Shown here piece by piece: positions 1 to 9,224 of a DNA stretch of 60,420 nucleotides (the first letter of the stretch is position 1; every line of letters begins with the position of its first letter). Where the stretch lies: assembly GCA_013003215.1 (NCBI GenBank), contig JABDKD010000205.1, positions 1-60,420 on the forward strand, in the 5' to 3' direction. Source of the DNA: Pyrinomonadaceae bacterium. GTDB lineage: Bacteria > Acidobacteriota > Blastocatellia > Pyrinomonadales > Pyrinomonadaceae. Made by a program: the position numbers and the translations under genes. The notes under the pieces are model-generated. The model saw nothing but the letters and a program-made list of their open reading frames with translations, was not told the DNA's origin and made no database searches.

Positions 1-574
1 CAATGAAACAGTATGTCTTCTTAGGCGTAACGCAATAGTCCAACCTAACATCACCCTCATGAACGTCTTCGATCTCATCGATGGGCCCAAAAAAGCTCAC
101 GCCGACCTTCAGGCAATCCGGTCTGCATTTAGCCAGGAACCGATCATAGAAACCGCCGCCATAACCGACCCTATGACCTCGGATGTCGAAACAGAGGAGC
201 GGTACAACGATAAGATCGATCTTTGATTCCTCTATTTGCTTCCCATTTACCGGCTCTACTATTCCCCATTCGGAAGTTTCAAACTCGGTATTATCGTCAA
301 CCAGGAAATGCGACAATTCCCGGTTACCTTCGATCACTTTTGGGACGGCGGTTTGTACACCCGAACGGGATCCAATTAGTTCTTCTAAGAATGCCTGGGG
401 ATCGTATTCTCTATTTTTCTCAATAGCGATATAAGAATGAATGACTTCAGAACTGGCAGTTCTCGCAAGCTTCAAAAGCTGATGGGTTATCGATAATGAG
501 AAACGACGGAAGTCGTTGTTTGTCAAAGACTTACGTTTCACTAAGAACTCTTTGCGAAGCTCTTTCTTCTTCAT
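1..574 (-). CDS. 5-formyltetrahydrofolate cyclo-ligase (partial at window edge)
   Basis: Converts 5-formyl-THF to 5,10-methenyl-THF with ATP in the cytoplasm. Reading the complement from an ATG at 574 gives 191 residues that run off the window start without a stop. The family signature GYGGGFYDR lies near residues 137-145, and the basic Lys/Arg-rich N-terminus (KKKELRKEF) is typical of this family, which usually has about 180-200 residues, so only the last few residues should be missing. The start codon overlaps the mnmA stop in an ATGA arrangement, indicating translational coupling downstream of mnmA. The gene is identified from the motif and overall length. Confidence 0.9.
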   Translation of the reverse strand, partial: MKKKELRKEFLVKRKSLTNNDFRRFSLSITHQLLKLARTASSEVIHSYIAIEKNREYDPQAFLEELIGSRSGVQTAVPKVIEGNRELSHFLVDDNTEFETSEWGIVEPVNGKQIEESKIDLIVVPLLCFDIRGHRVGYGGGFYDRFLAKCRPDCLKVGVSFFGPIDEIEDVHEGDVRLDYCVTPKKTYCFI

Positions 575-1695
575 TCTGACTGCTTCTCGATCCACCCGCC
601 GCCGACAACTTCTTCTCCGTCATAGAAAACAGTAGCCTGGCCCGGAGTGATTGCCGCCTGCGGTTCGTCGAATACGATCTCGGCACGTTCACCCGGCAAA
701 GCCGTGATCGTCGCCGGTTGGGGATCGTGACGATACCTGACCTTTACAGACGCTTTGACCGGCTCAGTAGGCTCATCGAATGCAACCCAGTTAACACCCT
801 TGGCCGTGAACGAAGGACAATCCAGTTCTTCTTTCTCGCCAACGATGATTCGGTTCTTCGCACGCTCGATTTGAACTACGTAAAGCGGCTTTTCGTGCGC
901 GATTCCGAGACCGCGCCGCTGCCCGATCGTATAGCGATGGATACCGGAATGCTCGTTCAATACATCGCCTTCCGTATTAACGATTTCGCCTTTTTCAGGA
1001 ATGTCTTCTTTGCGGCCGACACTTTCCAGGTACCGGTCAATAAACTCGGAATACTTGCCATCCGGAACAAAGCAGATTTCCTGCGATTCCGGCTTTTCCG
1101 CAGTGTAGAGATCTGCTCCGCGCGCGAGATCGCGAACCTCGGACTTGAGCATATCGCCCAAAGGAAAATAGGTGCGGGAAAGCTGATCTTGCTTTAATTC
1201 CCACAAAAAATAACTCTGGTCTTTCCAGTGGTTTTTGCCGCGAAAGAGCCTGTAACGATCAGCCTTTTCGTCATACTCAACACGTGCAAAATGCCCGGTC
1301 GCAACTTTGTCACACCCCAGGCTCAACGCCATCTTGTCCAGCGATTCGAATTTCAGGCGCGAGTTACAGGCAACACACGGGATCGGCGTCTCGCCGCTTA
1401 AATAACTGTCAATAAACGGATTAACGACCGAATCCTCGAAATCTTTTTCGAGATTTAATACGTAAAACGGGAAGCCCAGTGATTCCGCGACCCGGCGTGC
1501 GTCATACACATCGTCAAGAGAACAACAACGTGAAGGCATAGGTTCGCCTTCCTCGTCAACATTTACGTTCCGACGCTGATTCCACAACTGCATCGTGAAC
1601 CCGACAAGTTCATGTCCCTGCTCTTTTAAGAGCGCTGCCGCGGCCGAGGAATCAACCCCGCCGCTCATTGCGACTGCTATCTTCATCTTCTTCAT
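571..1695 (-). CDS. mnmA: tRNA-specific 2-thiouridylase MnmA
   Basis: Installs the 2-thio group on U34 of Lys, Glu and Gln tRNAs, using sulfur relayed from a cysteine desulfurase. The protein has 374 residues. The ATP-binding PP-loop SGGVDSS is at residues 11-17. The first catalytic cysteine sits in CVACNSRLKF (Cys110) and the second in SQEICFV (Cys208); the RYTIGQRRGLGI block near the middle marks the central domain. An extra Cys107 precedes Cys110. Two starts are possible, Met1 or Met4, both just before the PP-loop strand. It is the promoter-proximal gene of a two-gene unit with the cyclo-ligase. Confidence 0.96.
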   Translation of the reverse strand: MKKMKIAVAMSGGVDSSAAAALLKEQGHELVGFTMQLWNQRRNVNVDEEGEPMPSRCCSLDDVYDARRVAESLGFPFYVLNLEKDFEDSVVNPFIDSYLSGETPIPCVACNSRLKFESLDKMALSLGCDKVATGHFARVEYDEKADRYRLFRGKNHWKDQSYFLWELKQDQLSRTYFPLGDMLKSEVRDLARGADLYTAEKPESQEICFVPDGKYSEFIDRYLESVGRKEDIPEKGEIVNTEGDVLNEHSGIHRYTIGQRRGLGIAHEKPLYVVQIERAKNRIIVGEKEELDCPSFTAKGVNWVAFDEPTEPVKASVKVRYRHDPQPATITALPGERAEIVFDEPQAAITPGQATVFYDGEEVVGGGWIEKQSE

Positions 1696-1703
1696 TCAGT
1701 AAA

Positions 1704-1721
1704 GATCAATTATGATTGATC
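1704..1721. promoter_or_regulatory. Short palindrome in the divergent mnmA / zinc-ribbon gene promoter region
   Basis: GATCAAT and ATTGATC arms are separated by four bases, 9 bp upstream of the mnmA start. The position suits an operator or a promoter-proximal structure for the divergent pair. No regulator can be named from the sequence. Confidence 0.25.
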
Positions 1722-1817
1722 GATACCCCGCTTAATAGAAAAACCTGCACGGCTCGTCCGAACAGGGCGAAGGGCAATATTGAATGATCGGTCGCCGTCG
1801 GTCAATGGTCAAAACAG

Positions 1818-2492
1818 ATGAAACGCTGTCCGCAATGCAACAAAGTGTTTGAAGAAGAACGAAAGTTCTGCACAAATGATGGTGCATTGCTGGTCGTAGA
1901 CAGATTCGCCCTGCCTTCAGATTTTGAACCTGAGGACTCTGAAGAACAGACAGTAATACGAATGCCATCTCCCGCCCCACAGTCAAGCGGCACGCCGGCG
2001 CAACCCCCGGTTAATCCACACTCACGAAGCGATCCGGCGTTGCCGGACCCAACAAAAGAAAAGCCCAAACGAGGCTGCCTGAAGAATCTTTTTGTACTTA
2101 CGATCGGGTTGGTTTTAGGTGCGGGTATCGTATTGGTCGCGCTAGGAATCGGCTTCTTTTATGTGAATTCTCGCGTGAATCAGGAACCACGACCGAAACC
2201 GACCCGAACAAAACCCGAGATAACGAAGACTCCACGGGCTTCCGATCCGGGTCATAAAGGAAAAGGGAGACGAGTAGGTGAAGCAAGCCTGAACGGTGAG
2301 GTAATCGCCCGTCGTGCCGTAGTTCGTGTATTGCCGAGAAAATCTTCAAACAGAGTGGATGTGATTCCGAAGGGTGACCGAATTCATATCATACGCCGCA
2401 GGGCGTCAAACAGTCCCTGGTATGAGATCGAATGCGAGCACGGAACAAAGGGATGGATTCACGGTAACTCGATCAGGTTTGTGGCACTCTGA
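1818..2492 (+). CDS. Zinc-ribbon, single-TM, SH3-domain protein
   Basis: Unnamed 224-residue membrane protein. Order of parts: an N-terminal zinc-ribbon half (Cys4, Cys7, Cys18, then the FCTNDG turn), a Ser/Pro-rich linker to about residue 80, one transmembrane segment at about 88-115, a basic linker, and a C-terminal bacterial SH3 domain (about 155-224, ending in GWIHGNSIRFVAL). The layout predicts a cytoplasmic ribbon and an SH3 domain across the membrane that could bind peptidoglycan or protein partners. It reads divergently from mnmA, and its last 20 bases overlap the convergent SGNH hydrolase gene. Function is inferred only from domains. Confidence 0.8.
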   Translation: MKRCPQCNKVFEEERKFCTNDGALLVVDRFALPSDFEPEDSEEQTVIRMPSPAPQSSGTPAQPPVNPHSRSDPALPDPTKEKPKRGCLKNLFVLTIGLVLGAGIVLVALGIGFFYVNSRVNQEPRPKPTRTKPEITKTPRASDPGHKGKGRRVGEASLNGEVIARRAVVRVLPRKSSNRVDVIPKGDRIHIIRRRASNSPWYEIECEHGTKGWIHGNSIRFVAL

Positions 2493-3600
2493 AGACACCT
2501 TTTTGACTCAGCTCTTTTATCTTGTTTGCGATAGCTTCCGCATACAAGCGAGCTCCCTCAGGATTCGGATGTCCGATACCGGACAATTCGCAGAACCGTT
2601 TTCCATAAGGTAAGTCCAGGTCTTCTATATCCTTGAACGCCTTCCCGCACTCTTCGACACGAATGTCATACATATCATCATCCGCGCGACCTTTTTTACC
2701 CATTCCCCAGAGTAAGCTGTCCTTTGTTTCAAAGGAACGGTCGACAGGAATCGGGGATTCTACAAATACCGCAGAAAGCCTTCCATTCTTTTCGTTGATT
2801 CGTTTTATTGCTTTTTTAATGGCCTCACTCGACTCTTCGTAGAAAATACGCGATCGCTTGTTCAGACGGTTGTGCAGGATCTTGAAAAACTGCTTCGTGA
2901 CGATGTTATTCAGGATCGGTTTCGTAAAACCCGGGTAATCATAAAGCTCGAGTACCGCGTTATAGATCTCACCTGAGGAAGACTTTTTAGAAACCATTGG
3001 GAAGTAGCTAACTATTGTAAATACTGCACTTGGAAACACATTAGTAGCAGTTTCAAGAAACCTGAACATTCCCTCATAACAGTGTTTTTCGATCAGTTTA
3101 TGCAGCGGCCCATACCGGTCGAAGGCGTCGAGAATCTTCTTGGAGGTGATGTCTGTAAGACTTCCGGACATCAGGACCATATCTACATCAATGGCATCCA
3201 GCCCTTTTGCCTTGTACTCGTCGGCAGCAATCTCGACTTGCGCAGAGATAGAAGGAAAAGAAAAATTTACTTCTTTGTGGTATGCCTTTTTGGGGTCTCT
3301 GTTACCCTTTTTCAGCCCTTCGATCTCTCGTTCCGCCAGAAACAGGCTTGCACCCGAATGAGAATGATTCATCAGGTTTACGTTCCGCTTACCCTTAAAG
3401 AACTCTGTCTCGAGCCAATCCTTGAACAAGTTGTAGCTGCGATCTTTTTCGATAAGACCCTGACCCGCAATCAGTGAATCTCCAATTACCAGCAACTCAA
3501 AATCTTGCTCACCAAAAAAAGGAAGAGACGGACGGCTCAACGCAAGCGTCCCACCGGCTGCTGCCAAACCAATTAGAAATTTTCGCCTTGAGATTCGCAT
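2473..3600 (-). CDS. Tat-exported SGNH/GDSL-family hydrolase
   Basis: Predicted extracytoplasmic esterase-type hydrolase of 375 residues. The N-terminus carries a twin-arginine signal (SRRKFLIG at 4-11) followed by a hydrophobic stretch, pointing to Tat export. The nucleophile block is VIGDSLIAGQ (Asp41-Ser42), and the C-terminal Asp/His block is represented by GIGHPNPEGARLY. Substrate is unknown; SGNH enzymes act on acyl groups of lipids or polysaccharides. It starts 25 bp after the MoxR gene stop on the same strand and is probably the last gene of that operon. It ends tail-to-tail with the zinc-ribbon/SH3 gene. Confidence 0.78.
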   Translation of the reverse strand: MRISRRKFLIGLAAAGGTLALSRPSLPFFGEQDFELLVIGDSLIAGQGLIEKDRSYNLFKDWLETEFFKGKRNVNLMNHSHSGASLFLAEREIEGLKKGNRDPKKAYHKEVNFSFPSISAQVEIAADEYKAKGLDAIDVDMVLMSGSLTDITSKKILDAFDRYGPLHKLIEKHCYEGMFRFLETATNVFPSAVFTIVSYFPMVSKKSSSGEIYNAVLELYDYPGFTKPILNNIVTKQFFKILHNRLNKRSRIFYEESSEAIKKAIKRINEKNGRLSAVFVESPIPVDRSFETKDSLLWGMGKKGRADDDMYDIRVEECGKAFKDIEDLDLPYGKRFCELSGIGHPNPEGARLYAEAIANKIKELSQKGVFRVPQT

Positions 3601-3625
3601 TACTACAAATCAGAAAGAGTTGAGT

Positions 3626-4579
3626 TTACCTTGGAACTTCCAGAGTCTTAAGGATATCCGAGATTACAGCGTCTGCCGTCGCTCCGTCCAATTCGGCCTC
3701 GGCACGAAGTGAAAGCCTGTGCCGCAAAACCGGAAGCGCTACATCCCTAACATCATCGGGTGTTGCGAAATCGCGTTCCCGAAGGGCGGCCAGCGCTTTC
3801 GAACAAAGCAATAGTGCCACGGATGCCCGCGGGCTTGCACCATAGAGTAGCGTCGGATGATTTCTCGTTTTTTGGACTATATCCACGATGTAATTCTGAA
3901 CACCGGGCTCGGTCGTCATCGCCCGCACTTCGTCCCTGCATCTCGAAATCGCTTCCCGATCGTTCAGGGATTCGATCTCGACCCGGTCCAGTCTTCGTGA
4001 ATTGAAGCCCTCGTCCCAGCGGGAGACTACCTCCAGTTCGTCTTCATGCGACGGATAACCGATAAGAATCTTGAGCAGGAAACGGTCCAACTGCGCCTCC
4101 GGAAGCGGATAGGTTCCTTCGTATTCGATCGGGTTCTCAGTGGCGAGGACAGTAAAAACAGGCGATAGACGGTATCGCTTGCCGTCTATGGTGGCCTGTC
4201 TTTCCTCCATCGCTTCGAGCAGGGCCGATTGGGTCTTGGGCGGAGTCCTGTTTATCTCGTCGCCAAGGAGGATATCCGTAAAGATCGGTCCCGGTCGCAG
4301 CTTGAACTCCGAGGTCTGCATGTTAAATACGTTTGTACCGGTAATGTCGGACGGCATCAAATCGGGTGTGAACTGGAGTCGCGAAAACCTTGCTCCAACA
4401 ATCCTCGCTAAAGTCTTGACCAATAGGGTTTTCGCGGTCCCGGGCACACCTTCCAGCAAGGCATGTCCTTCGGCGAAGATCGCCACAAGGATCTGTTCGA
4501 TAACGGCCTCTTGCCCGACGATAACTTTTCCGAGCTCTCGTTTGATATGCGCAGCAGTCTGCGGAGTATGGTTTAGCAT
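3626..4579 (-). CDS. MoxR-family AAA+ ATPase
   Basis: 317-residue AAA+ chaperone-like ATPase of the MoxR type, which usually remodels or activates partner proteins in the envelope or periplasmic protein maturation. Walker A is GVPGTAKT (about 43-50), Walker B/acidic loop is [20 protein letters not shown] (about 107-126), and the C-terminal lid ends with [14 protein letters not shown]. It lies 28 bp after the TauE/SafE gene in an operon with DUF4350 and DUF4129 genes. The VWA/DUF58 partner that normally follows a MoxR gene is not present; an SGNH hydrolase gene follows instead. Confidence 0.92.
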   Translation of the reverse strand: MLNHTPQTAAHIKRELGKVIVGQEAVIEQILVAIFAEGHALLEGVPGTAKTLLVKTLARIVGARFSRLQFTPDLMPSDITGTNVFNMQTSEFKLRPGPIFTDILLGDEINRTPPKTQSALLEAMEERQATIDGKRYRLSPVFTVLATENPIEYEGTYPLPEAQLDRFLLKILIGYPSHEDELEVVSRWDEGFNSRRLDRVEIESLNDREAISRCRDEVRAMTTEPGVQNYIVDIVQKTRNHPTLLYGASPRASVALLLCSKALAALRERDFATPDDVRDVALPVLRHRLSLRAEAELDGATADAVISDILKTLEVPR

Positions 4580-4607
4580 TCTTAGTATGTTCGTTGGATT
4601 CTTGTGA

Positions 4608-5345
4608 TCAAAACAGCGCTATCTTTATTGCGAGTGCAAACACGAAAAAAAGGAATATTCTCCTCAGCCAATCTTCGTTAAGCCTTGTAACTGTTCTTGC
4701 GCCTACATAAGCCGCGGTGAACATCGTGATCGCCAGTATGATTCCAAGCCGGTAGTCTACCAAACCTTGCCACATAAAAAGTAACGTGGCAATCAATGAC
4801 GAAAACATATTGATAAACTTCGTTCCGGCGATCGCCTCGGCAAAACTCATACCGGAAAAAGCTACAAAAACCGCCGTCAGCATCGTCATGTATCCCCCGC
4901 TGTAAAACCCGCCGTAGATTGCGAGGACGAACGCCAGCACAATGGTGACCAGACCTTTTCTGGTTCGCTTTTCTTCGTCTCCATCTCTTTTGAAAAGGAT
5001 AAAGATGCCCACGGCGATCATCGCAACTGAAACTATCGTCGGCAGCCATTCACTCTTAACGGCTCCTACAAGAAGCGCTCCAATTGCTGAACCCACGACA
5101 GTGACCGCTGCAAGAGGCGAAAGCTGCTTTACGTCGATCAGCCCTTTCCGGTAAAAGGGGATCGTCGCTCCAAAAGCCATGAACGTTAATCCGAACATGT
5201 TGGTGGCAATTGCCGTTTTGGGCTCGATTCCCATCTCAAACATCACAGGAACCGTAATAAGAGAGTTACTCCCTGTAACCACGCCCACGGCGCTCGTCAC
5301 AAAGAAAAGCGCCACTAGCAGGAGGAGTAGACCTAAAGGAATCAT
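4608..5345 (-). CDS. TauE/SafE-family membrane permease
   Basis: 245-residue polytopic inner-membrane protein with about eight hydrophobic segments. The N-terminal block [15 protein letters not shown] and the repeat-like second half ([11 protein letters not shown]) match the TauE/SafE (DUF81) fold, which exports or takes up sulfite, sulfoacetate or other organosulfur anions. The substrate cannot be predicted. Its ATG overlaps the stop of the DUF4350 gene by four bases (ATGA), so it is translationally coupled into the MoxR/DUF4129 operon, an unusual place for this transporter family. Confidence 0.88.
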   Translation of the reverse strand: MIPLGLLLLLVALFFVTSAVGVVTGSNSLITVPVMFEMGIEPKTAIATNMFGLTFMAFGATIPFYRKGLIDVKQLSPLAAVTVVGSAIGALLVGAVKSEWLPTIVSVAMIAVGIFILFKRDGDEEKRTRKGLVTIVLAFVLAIYGGFYSGGYMTMLTAVFVAFSGMSFAEAIAGTKFINMFSSLIATLLFMWQGLVDYRLGIILAITMFTAAYVGARTVTRLNEDWLRRIFLFFVFALAIKIALF

Positions 5346-6955
5346 CTCTTAAAAATCGTCCTTCCCCTTCGGAGACCTAAAGCCGATTCGATCTTGCGCA
5401 GCTGCGCCGCAAGCACCAGCACCTCTTTATTGTTAGTTGCCTCGCCATGCATGATGTCTTCACATTTGCTCATTACCTCGAGCACCTGATCCTTCTTGTA
5501 ATCTGTCCGGAATTCTATCGCCTCAGCGATATCATCGTTAGAGGATGAAGAATTGTCGATACCGGCAAGGCGTGAGATGCGACGTCGAAAGTCTGTGTAA
5601 ATATTCTCGATGGCGAGGTCATACGCCTTTGTTCTTCTCTTTAGCTGGGCCATTGCCCCTACATACTCCAGATTGGAGATTCTGCTCTCCTTTTCAAGAG
5701 GAAGCGGTCTTGCAAACCTGCGGCTTAGCGAGATCATTACGAGTCCCAAGATCAGAACCAACTGAAGGAATACCGGAATGACCGGAGTTCCATAGAAATA
5801 GTTCAGTAGCCGGTTTTGATTTGAGCCATAGCCCTGGTGGTATTCGTCGAAGGCGATCCTGCCGTTTCCAGACACAACGTTTATAGCCAATTGCGCGTTA
5901 TCGACGAGATTGATACCCCCATTTGAAACGATGTACGGATCGGACACAACAACTATCGATCCGTCTCCATAAGGAAAATCCACAACCAAGGTCTTTACTG
6001 AATTTCCAAAATGGGCGACCGGCGCAATTATTTCGTAACCATCTACATCAGCAGGTGCCGACGTAACAATAGATGGTGAATCCTGAGTCACGATTTCCAT
6101 CGGAACGCCACTTCCTGATCCTGCACCCGGCGTCTGGTCTTTGTTCTTTTCAAGTTCTTCCAGGATCTCTGCCTGTTTTTCAGGGGTAGTAGATTCAACG
6201 GGTGTCTCGACCGCGATCGAACCGGGTGAATGAACCACAGGTGATTCAGCACTGGGGGCTTGCTCTTCGATCATCGGCGGCGGGGTTTCGGAGGACTCGA
6301 CCTTCACCGATTCGGGCGGTGAAATGGCAGAATCTGAAGATTCGCTGCCGCCAAGTCCTGTCTTTTTCAAGGTTACCGAGGTAGCAAATTTCGACGGCTG
6401 TATGGCATTAACGCGGGCAGTGAAAAGCGTGGGCTGGAAGGACTTTGCGGCAACCGCTCCGCTTGTCATCTGTGCTTGATTTGAAGGATCAACAGTCGGC
6501 AGCAAAACCTCCAGCTCGGCCGCCGAAATAGCCGGGTCGGTTTCCGATATTCGCACCTTCCACGCCCCGCTCGTTTCCAGCAAACCAACGGGCGGATTAC
6601 GGTCGATGATCACCAAACGGCCTCCCCACTCGACCCATGAGATCAACCTCGATATTTCTTCGTCAAGAATTTCCTTTCGCGTTTTTCCAATGATTACAAA
6701 AGTCCCGATCTCGGACGTACCGTCGGACTTCAACTGTGAAAAAGGCTCTTCCCAGCGCTGGACATCCCTGGATGTTGCCGAAAGAAGGTCGTAAAAGGCC
6801 CTCGTTCCCGTTGCACCGGTACTGTAAGTAGAACGGTTCGGAGCACTTTCTGAGTCCGGTATCTGCTCTCTTTGGACATACGAAGCAGCGTTTAGTCCTA
6901 CCAACAGGACCACAAGCAACGCGAGTGCGCCAAATATGAAAAGCTTCTCCTTCAT
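5342..6955 (-). CDS. DUF4350 domain membrane protein
   Basis: 537 residues. A transmembrane segment lies near residues 7-25, followed by the DUF4350 region (STGATGTRAFYDLLS, then a GGRLVIIDRNPPVG strand). A long Ser/Pro/Glu-rich, probably disordered insert follows at about 205-295, then the second half of DUF4350, a second membrane segment at about 390-410 (LVLILGLVMISLS) and a cytoplasmic helical tail. DUF4350 proteins are typical partners of MoxR ATPases and DUF4129 proteins; their biochemical role is unknown. It overlaps both the upstream DUF4129 gene and the downstream TauE gene by four bases. The insert is longer than usual for the family. Confidence 0.85.
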   Translation of the reverse strand: MKEKLFIFGALALLVVLLVGLNAASYVQREQIPDSESAPNRSTYSTGATGTRAFYDLLSATSRDVQRWEEPFSQLKSDGTSEIGTFVIIGKTRKEILDEEISRLISWVEWGGRLVIIDRNPPVGLLETSGAWKVRISETDPAISAAELEVLLPTVDPSNQAQMTSGAVAAKSFQPTLFTARVNAIQPSKFATSVTLKKTGLGGSESSDSAISPPESVKVESSETPPPMIEEQAPSAESPVVHSPGSIAVETPVESTTPEKQAEILEELEKNKDQTPGAGSGSGVPMEIVTQDSPSIVTSAPADVDGYEIIAPVAHFGNSVKTLVVDFPYGDGSIVVVSDPYIVSNGGINLVDNAQLAINVVSGNGRIAFDEYHQGYGSNQNRLLNYFYGTPVIPVFLQLVLILGLVMISLSRRFARPLPLEKESRISNLEYVGAMAQLKRRTKAYDLAIENIYTDFRRRISRLAGIDNSSSSNDDIAEAIEFRTDYKKDQVLEVMSKCEDIMHGEATNNKEVLVLAAQLRKIESALGLRRGRTIFKR

Positions 6956-8016
6956 CCGTTTGATCTACTGTGGCCCAACGTCCGCTCGTATTCATTCTTG
7001 AATTCAGCCCATTCGTCTTCATCGGCTAAACGACGTCCGTACCAATGCTTTTCGTAATCAAATGTAAGCCCCGCAACTCCATTCTTTATCTCACCGGTCA
7101 AATCACGAAGGTAATCTCTGTTTGTCTTATGTTTTGCAAGCCCAATCAGTCTGCGTTCACTGAGCTCGAAAAGTAGTGAGATGTAGCCTTTCCGAATCGC
7201 TCCACGGATATCGCCTTCCTGCGCAAGTGCTTCGGCTTCTGAGAATAGATCTTTCGTGGTGGTCCCTTCCTCAATCTTCTCCCCAAGGATCAAACGAGAC
7301 TTAGCGGACTTTTCCTTCGATCCGAATCTGCCGATAAAGTTACCGCCAAACTTGAATACAACATACCCGATTATCGCAATCACGAGAATTAGAATGGTCG
7401 CCTGGATGACGCCTTTTAAAAATGTGAAATCACCTGAATTCGTTGGAGTTACAGGCTCAACCTGTGGAAAGAGGGATCGTAACCACTCCATCAAAATCCG
7501 ATAAGCACGGGCGGCTGGACTTTCGCCTTCTTCCGATGCAGGCTTGAATTCCTCGCGCTGAAGAATCTTTGACAGACGTTGCTTTTCTTCGTCCTTAGTA
7601 AGACCTTGTTCCGTCGCCCGCTCGAGATCACCGACTTTGTATTCGATCGATTTCAAGCGTTCCGATACAGACTGGACGATCATTAACCTGTCGAGGGAAT
7701 CCTCTTTCTTCTTGAGTGCAGAAACTGCACTCTCTATCCAGTTATTGTTCACCCGCAACGTATTTCCATTAAATTCGACCTCTTCAATCGCCCCAAGATC
7801 TATCCGAACTTCTTCCAATGTGTCGATAGCTTCTTTGTATGGACCTTCGCTTCCCAAGTCAGCTTTGATGTTGTCATGGGCAGCCACACTCTTTCTTGCT
7901 TTTGTTATCGCATCCAGGTATTCGTCGAGCGGGATGGCCGCAGCGGGCCCCGCCAGCGCGCAAAGCAACAGGCAGCCGAGCAAGACCGTTTGAAATGAAA
8001 GACGAGAAACAATCAT
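6952..8016 (-). CDS. DUF4129 domain membrane protein
   Basis: 354 residues with an N-terminal signal peptide (VLLGCLLLCALAGPAAA), a helical extracytoplasmic region with coiled-coil character (about 30-170), one transmembrane segment at about 206-228, and a C-terminal DUF4129 domain (AIRKGYISLLFELSERRLI then HKTNRDYL). DUF4129 proteins accompany MoxR ATPases and resemble domains fused to transglutaminases. It is coupled by ATGA overlaps to the genes on both sides. It probably works as a membrane scaffold with the DUF4350 protein (inference). Confidence 0.85.
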   Translation of the reverse strand: MIVSRLSFQTVLLGCLLLCALAGPAAAIPLDEYLDAITKARKSVAAHDNIKADLGSEGPYKEAIDTLEEVRIDLGAIEEVEFNGNTLRVNNNWIESAVSALKKKEDSLDRLMIVQSVSERLKSIEYKVGDLERATEQGLTKDEEKQRLSKILQREEFKPASEEGESPAARAYRILMEWLRSLFPQVEPVTPTNSGDFTFLKGVIQATILILVIAIIGYVVFKFGGNFIGRFGSKEKSAKSRLILGEKIEEGTTTKDLFSEAEALAQEGDIRGAIRKGYISLLFELSERRLIGLAKHKTNRDYLRDLTGEIKNGVAGLTFDYEKHWYGRRLADEDEWAEFKNEYERTLGHSRSNG

Positions 8017-9095
8017 TGATCCAGTCCAAGTGTAGACGGGTTTTTCAGTTCACCACTGCGCTGTGGAGCCGGATTCGATGAACTTGCCAATGCAGGTTGA
8101 AGCGGATTGATGAACTCTTCAGGTACATCGGGTATTTCCCCAAGCCTCTTTGCAGCCATCAACTCAAGATCGTACCCCTCGCTTCGAACTCTCTCGTCCA
8201 CATACAGCAGGCATAATCCGATCATGAGGACTGGAATAATGAGGATCAGACTCGCTTGCCCAATCACCTTATAAGAGATCTCATACCAAGCCGGTATCAT
8301 ATCCACGGAATCAAAACCGATGAGATTTACTCCCTCGGTCCACGCATAAAACCCCAGAGGGAGATACAAAAGCATCAATGCAACGTATGTTGCGACGATA
8401 GTGAATATCGAAAGTGCTCCGACCCTGATCACATTCTTGCCCGCGAGACTGGCGCTTCTTCCTATTGCTGCAAACGCCCCCTGCCCTTCAACCAGCATTA
8501 CCTGGGGAACGTAGACAAACCGCGATACGATCAAAAAAAACAGCCAAAGCGCTCCCAAAGTAATGGCTATCCCCGCAACCAACGACAAGATGAAACCAAC
8601 AACGGGCAAAAAGGAAGTCAACCCGGCGATAATCGCCACCACGATAAAAAGCACAACCAGCCAAATATAAAACAGGACAAAACCGATTACCGCCATCGTA
8701 ACGGTAAGACCTGCGGAAACGGAGATCAGACTGGGTAGCCTGTTTCTAACGTTTTTATAGGTCTCTTTAAATGTAACGGCCTCGCCAAACAGCAGATGAC
8801 GTACGAAGTTCCTTGCAGCGCCTCCCATTACAACCAAAACCGCGACGAGCTGGACCAACCAGATCACAAAACCGCCCAGCCATACAAATACCTGATAAAC
8901 GAACGTCTCCTCGGGATTTGCGGATCCTACATAAAAGAGATTCCGGGCAATAAACATCCACCCGACAAGGCATAGAGTACCGAGCATAACCGGAGGGGAT
9001 GCGATTAATATAAACGTCCAGAAATTCTTACGGTAAAACCGGGTAGCGCGGTCTATGAGATCGCCTGCACCTAGTGGTTTTAGTGAAAGTTCCAT
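8013..9095 (-). CDS. Polytopic membrane protein, first gene of the MoxR/DUF4129 operon
   Basis: 360 residues with about six hydrophobic segments between residues 25 and 300 and soluble ends. The opening block (LSLKPLGAGDLIDRATRFYR) is typical of glycerophosphoryl-diester-phosphodiesterase-membrane-domain-like (DUF7847-type) proteins that stand at the head of such operons. No catalytic motif is visible. It ends in an ATGA overlap with the DUF4129 gene. Its start is 71 bp from the terminator of the TonB receptor gene, so the operon promoter must lie in 9096-9224. Function unknown. Confidence 0.75.
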   Translation of the reverse strand: MELSLKPLGAGDLIDRATRFYRKNFWTFILIASPPVMLGTLCLVGWMFIARNLFYVGSANPEETFVYQVFVWLGGFVIWLVQLVAVLVVMGGAARNFVRHLLFGEAVTFKETYKNVRNRLPSLISVSAGLTVTMAVIGFVLFYIWLVVLFIVVAIIAGLTSFLPVVGFILSLVAGIAITLGALWLFFLIVSRFVYVPQVMLVEGQGAFAAIGRSASLAGKNVIRVGALSIFTIVATYVALMLLYLPLGFYAWTEGVNLIGFDSVDMIPAWYEISYKVIGQASLILIIPVLMIGLCLLYVDERVRSEGYDLELMAAKRLGEIPDVPEEFINPLQPALASSSNPAPQRSGELKNPSTLGLDQ

Positions 9096-9166
9096 TGATT
9101 TCGTTTCCGGATCTTGGCTGTCTCATTGCTCGAACGATTCTAACGATCTTCGCATTTAATCAGAAC

Positions 9167-9201
9167 AAAAAAAAGAGCCTGCGGAAAAACGCCGCAGGCT
9201 C
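9167..9201 (-). terminator. Rho-independent terminator of the TonB receptor gene
   Basis: On the minus strand a 10-bp perfect stem (GAGCCTGCGG/CCGCAGGCTC, arms 9192-9201 and 9175-9184) with a 7-base loop is followed by eight T. It lies 24 bp past the receptor stop and separates that gene from the membrane-protein operon. Confidence 0.92.
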
Positions 9202-9224
9202 AAGTCTTGTAAAAGAACATTCAA

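Noticed and set aside
8256-8738. 160-residue frame antisense to the membrane-protein gene
   Set aside because: Polar, Gln/Asn/Lys-rich mirror of transmembrane codons, with no start signal.
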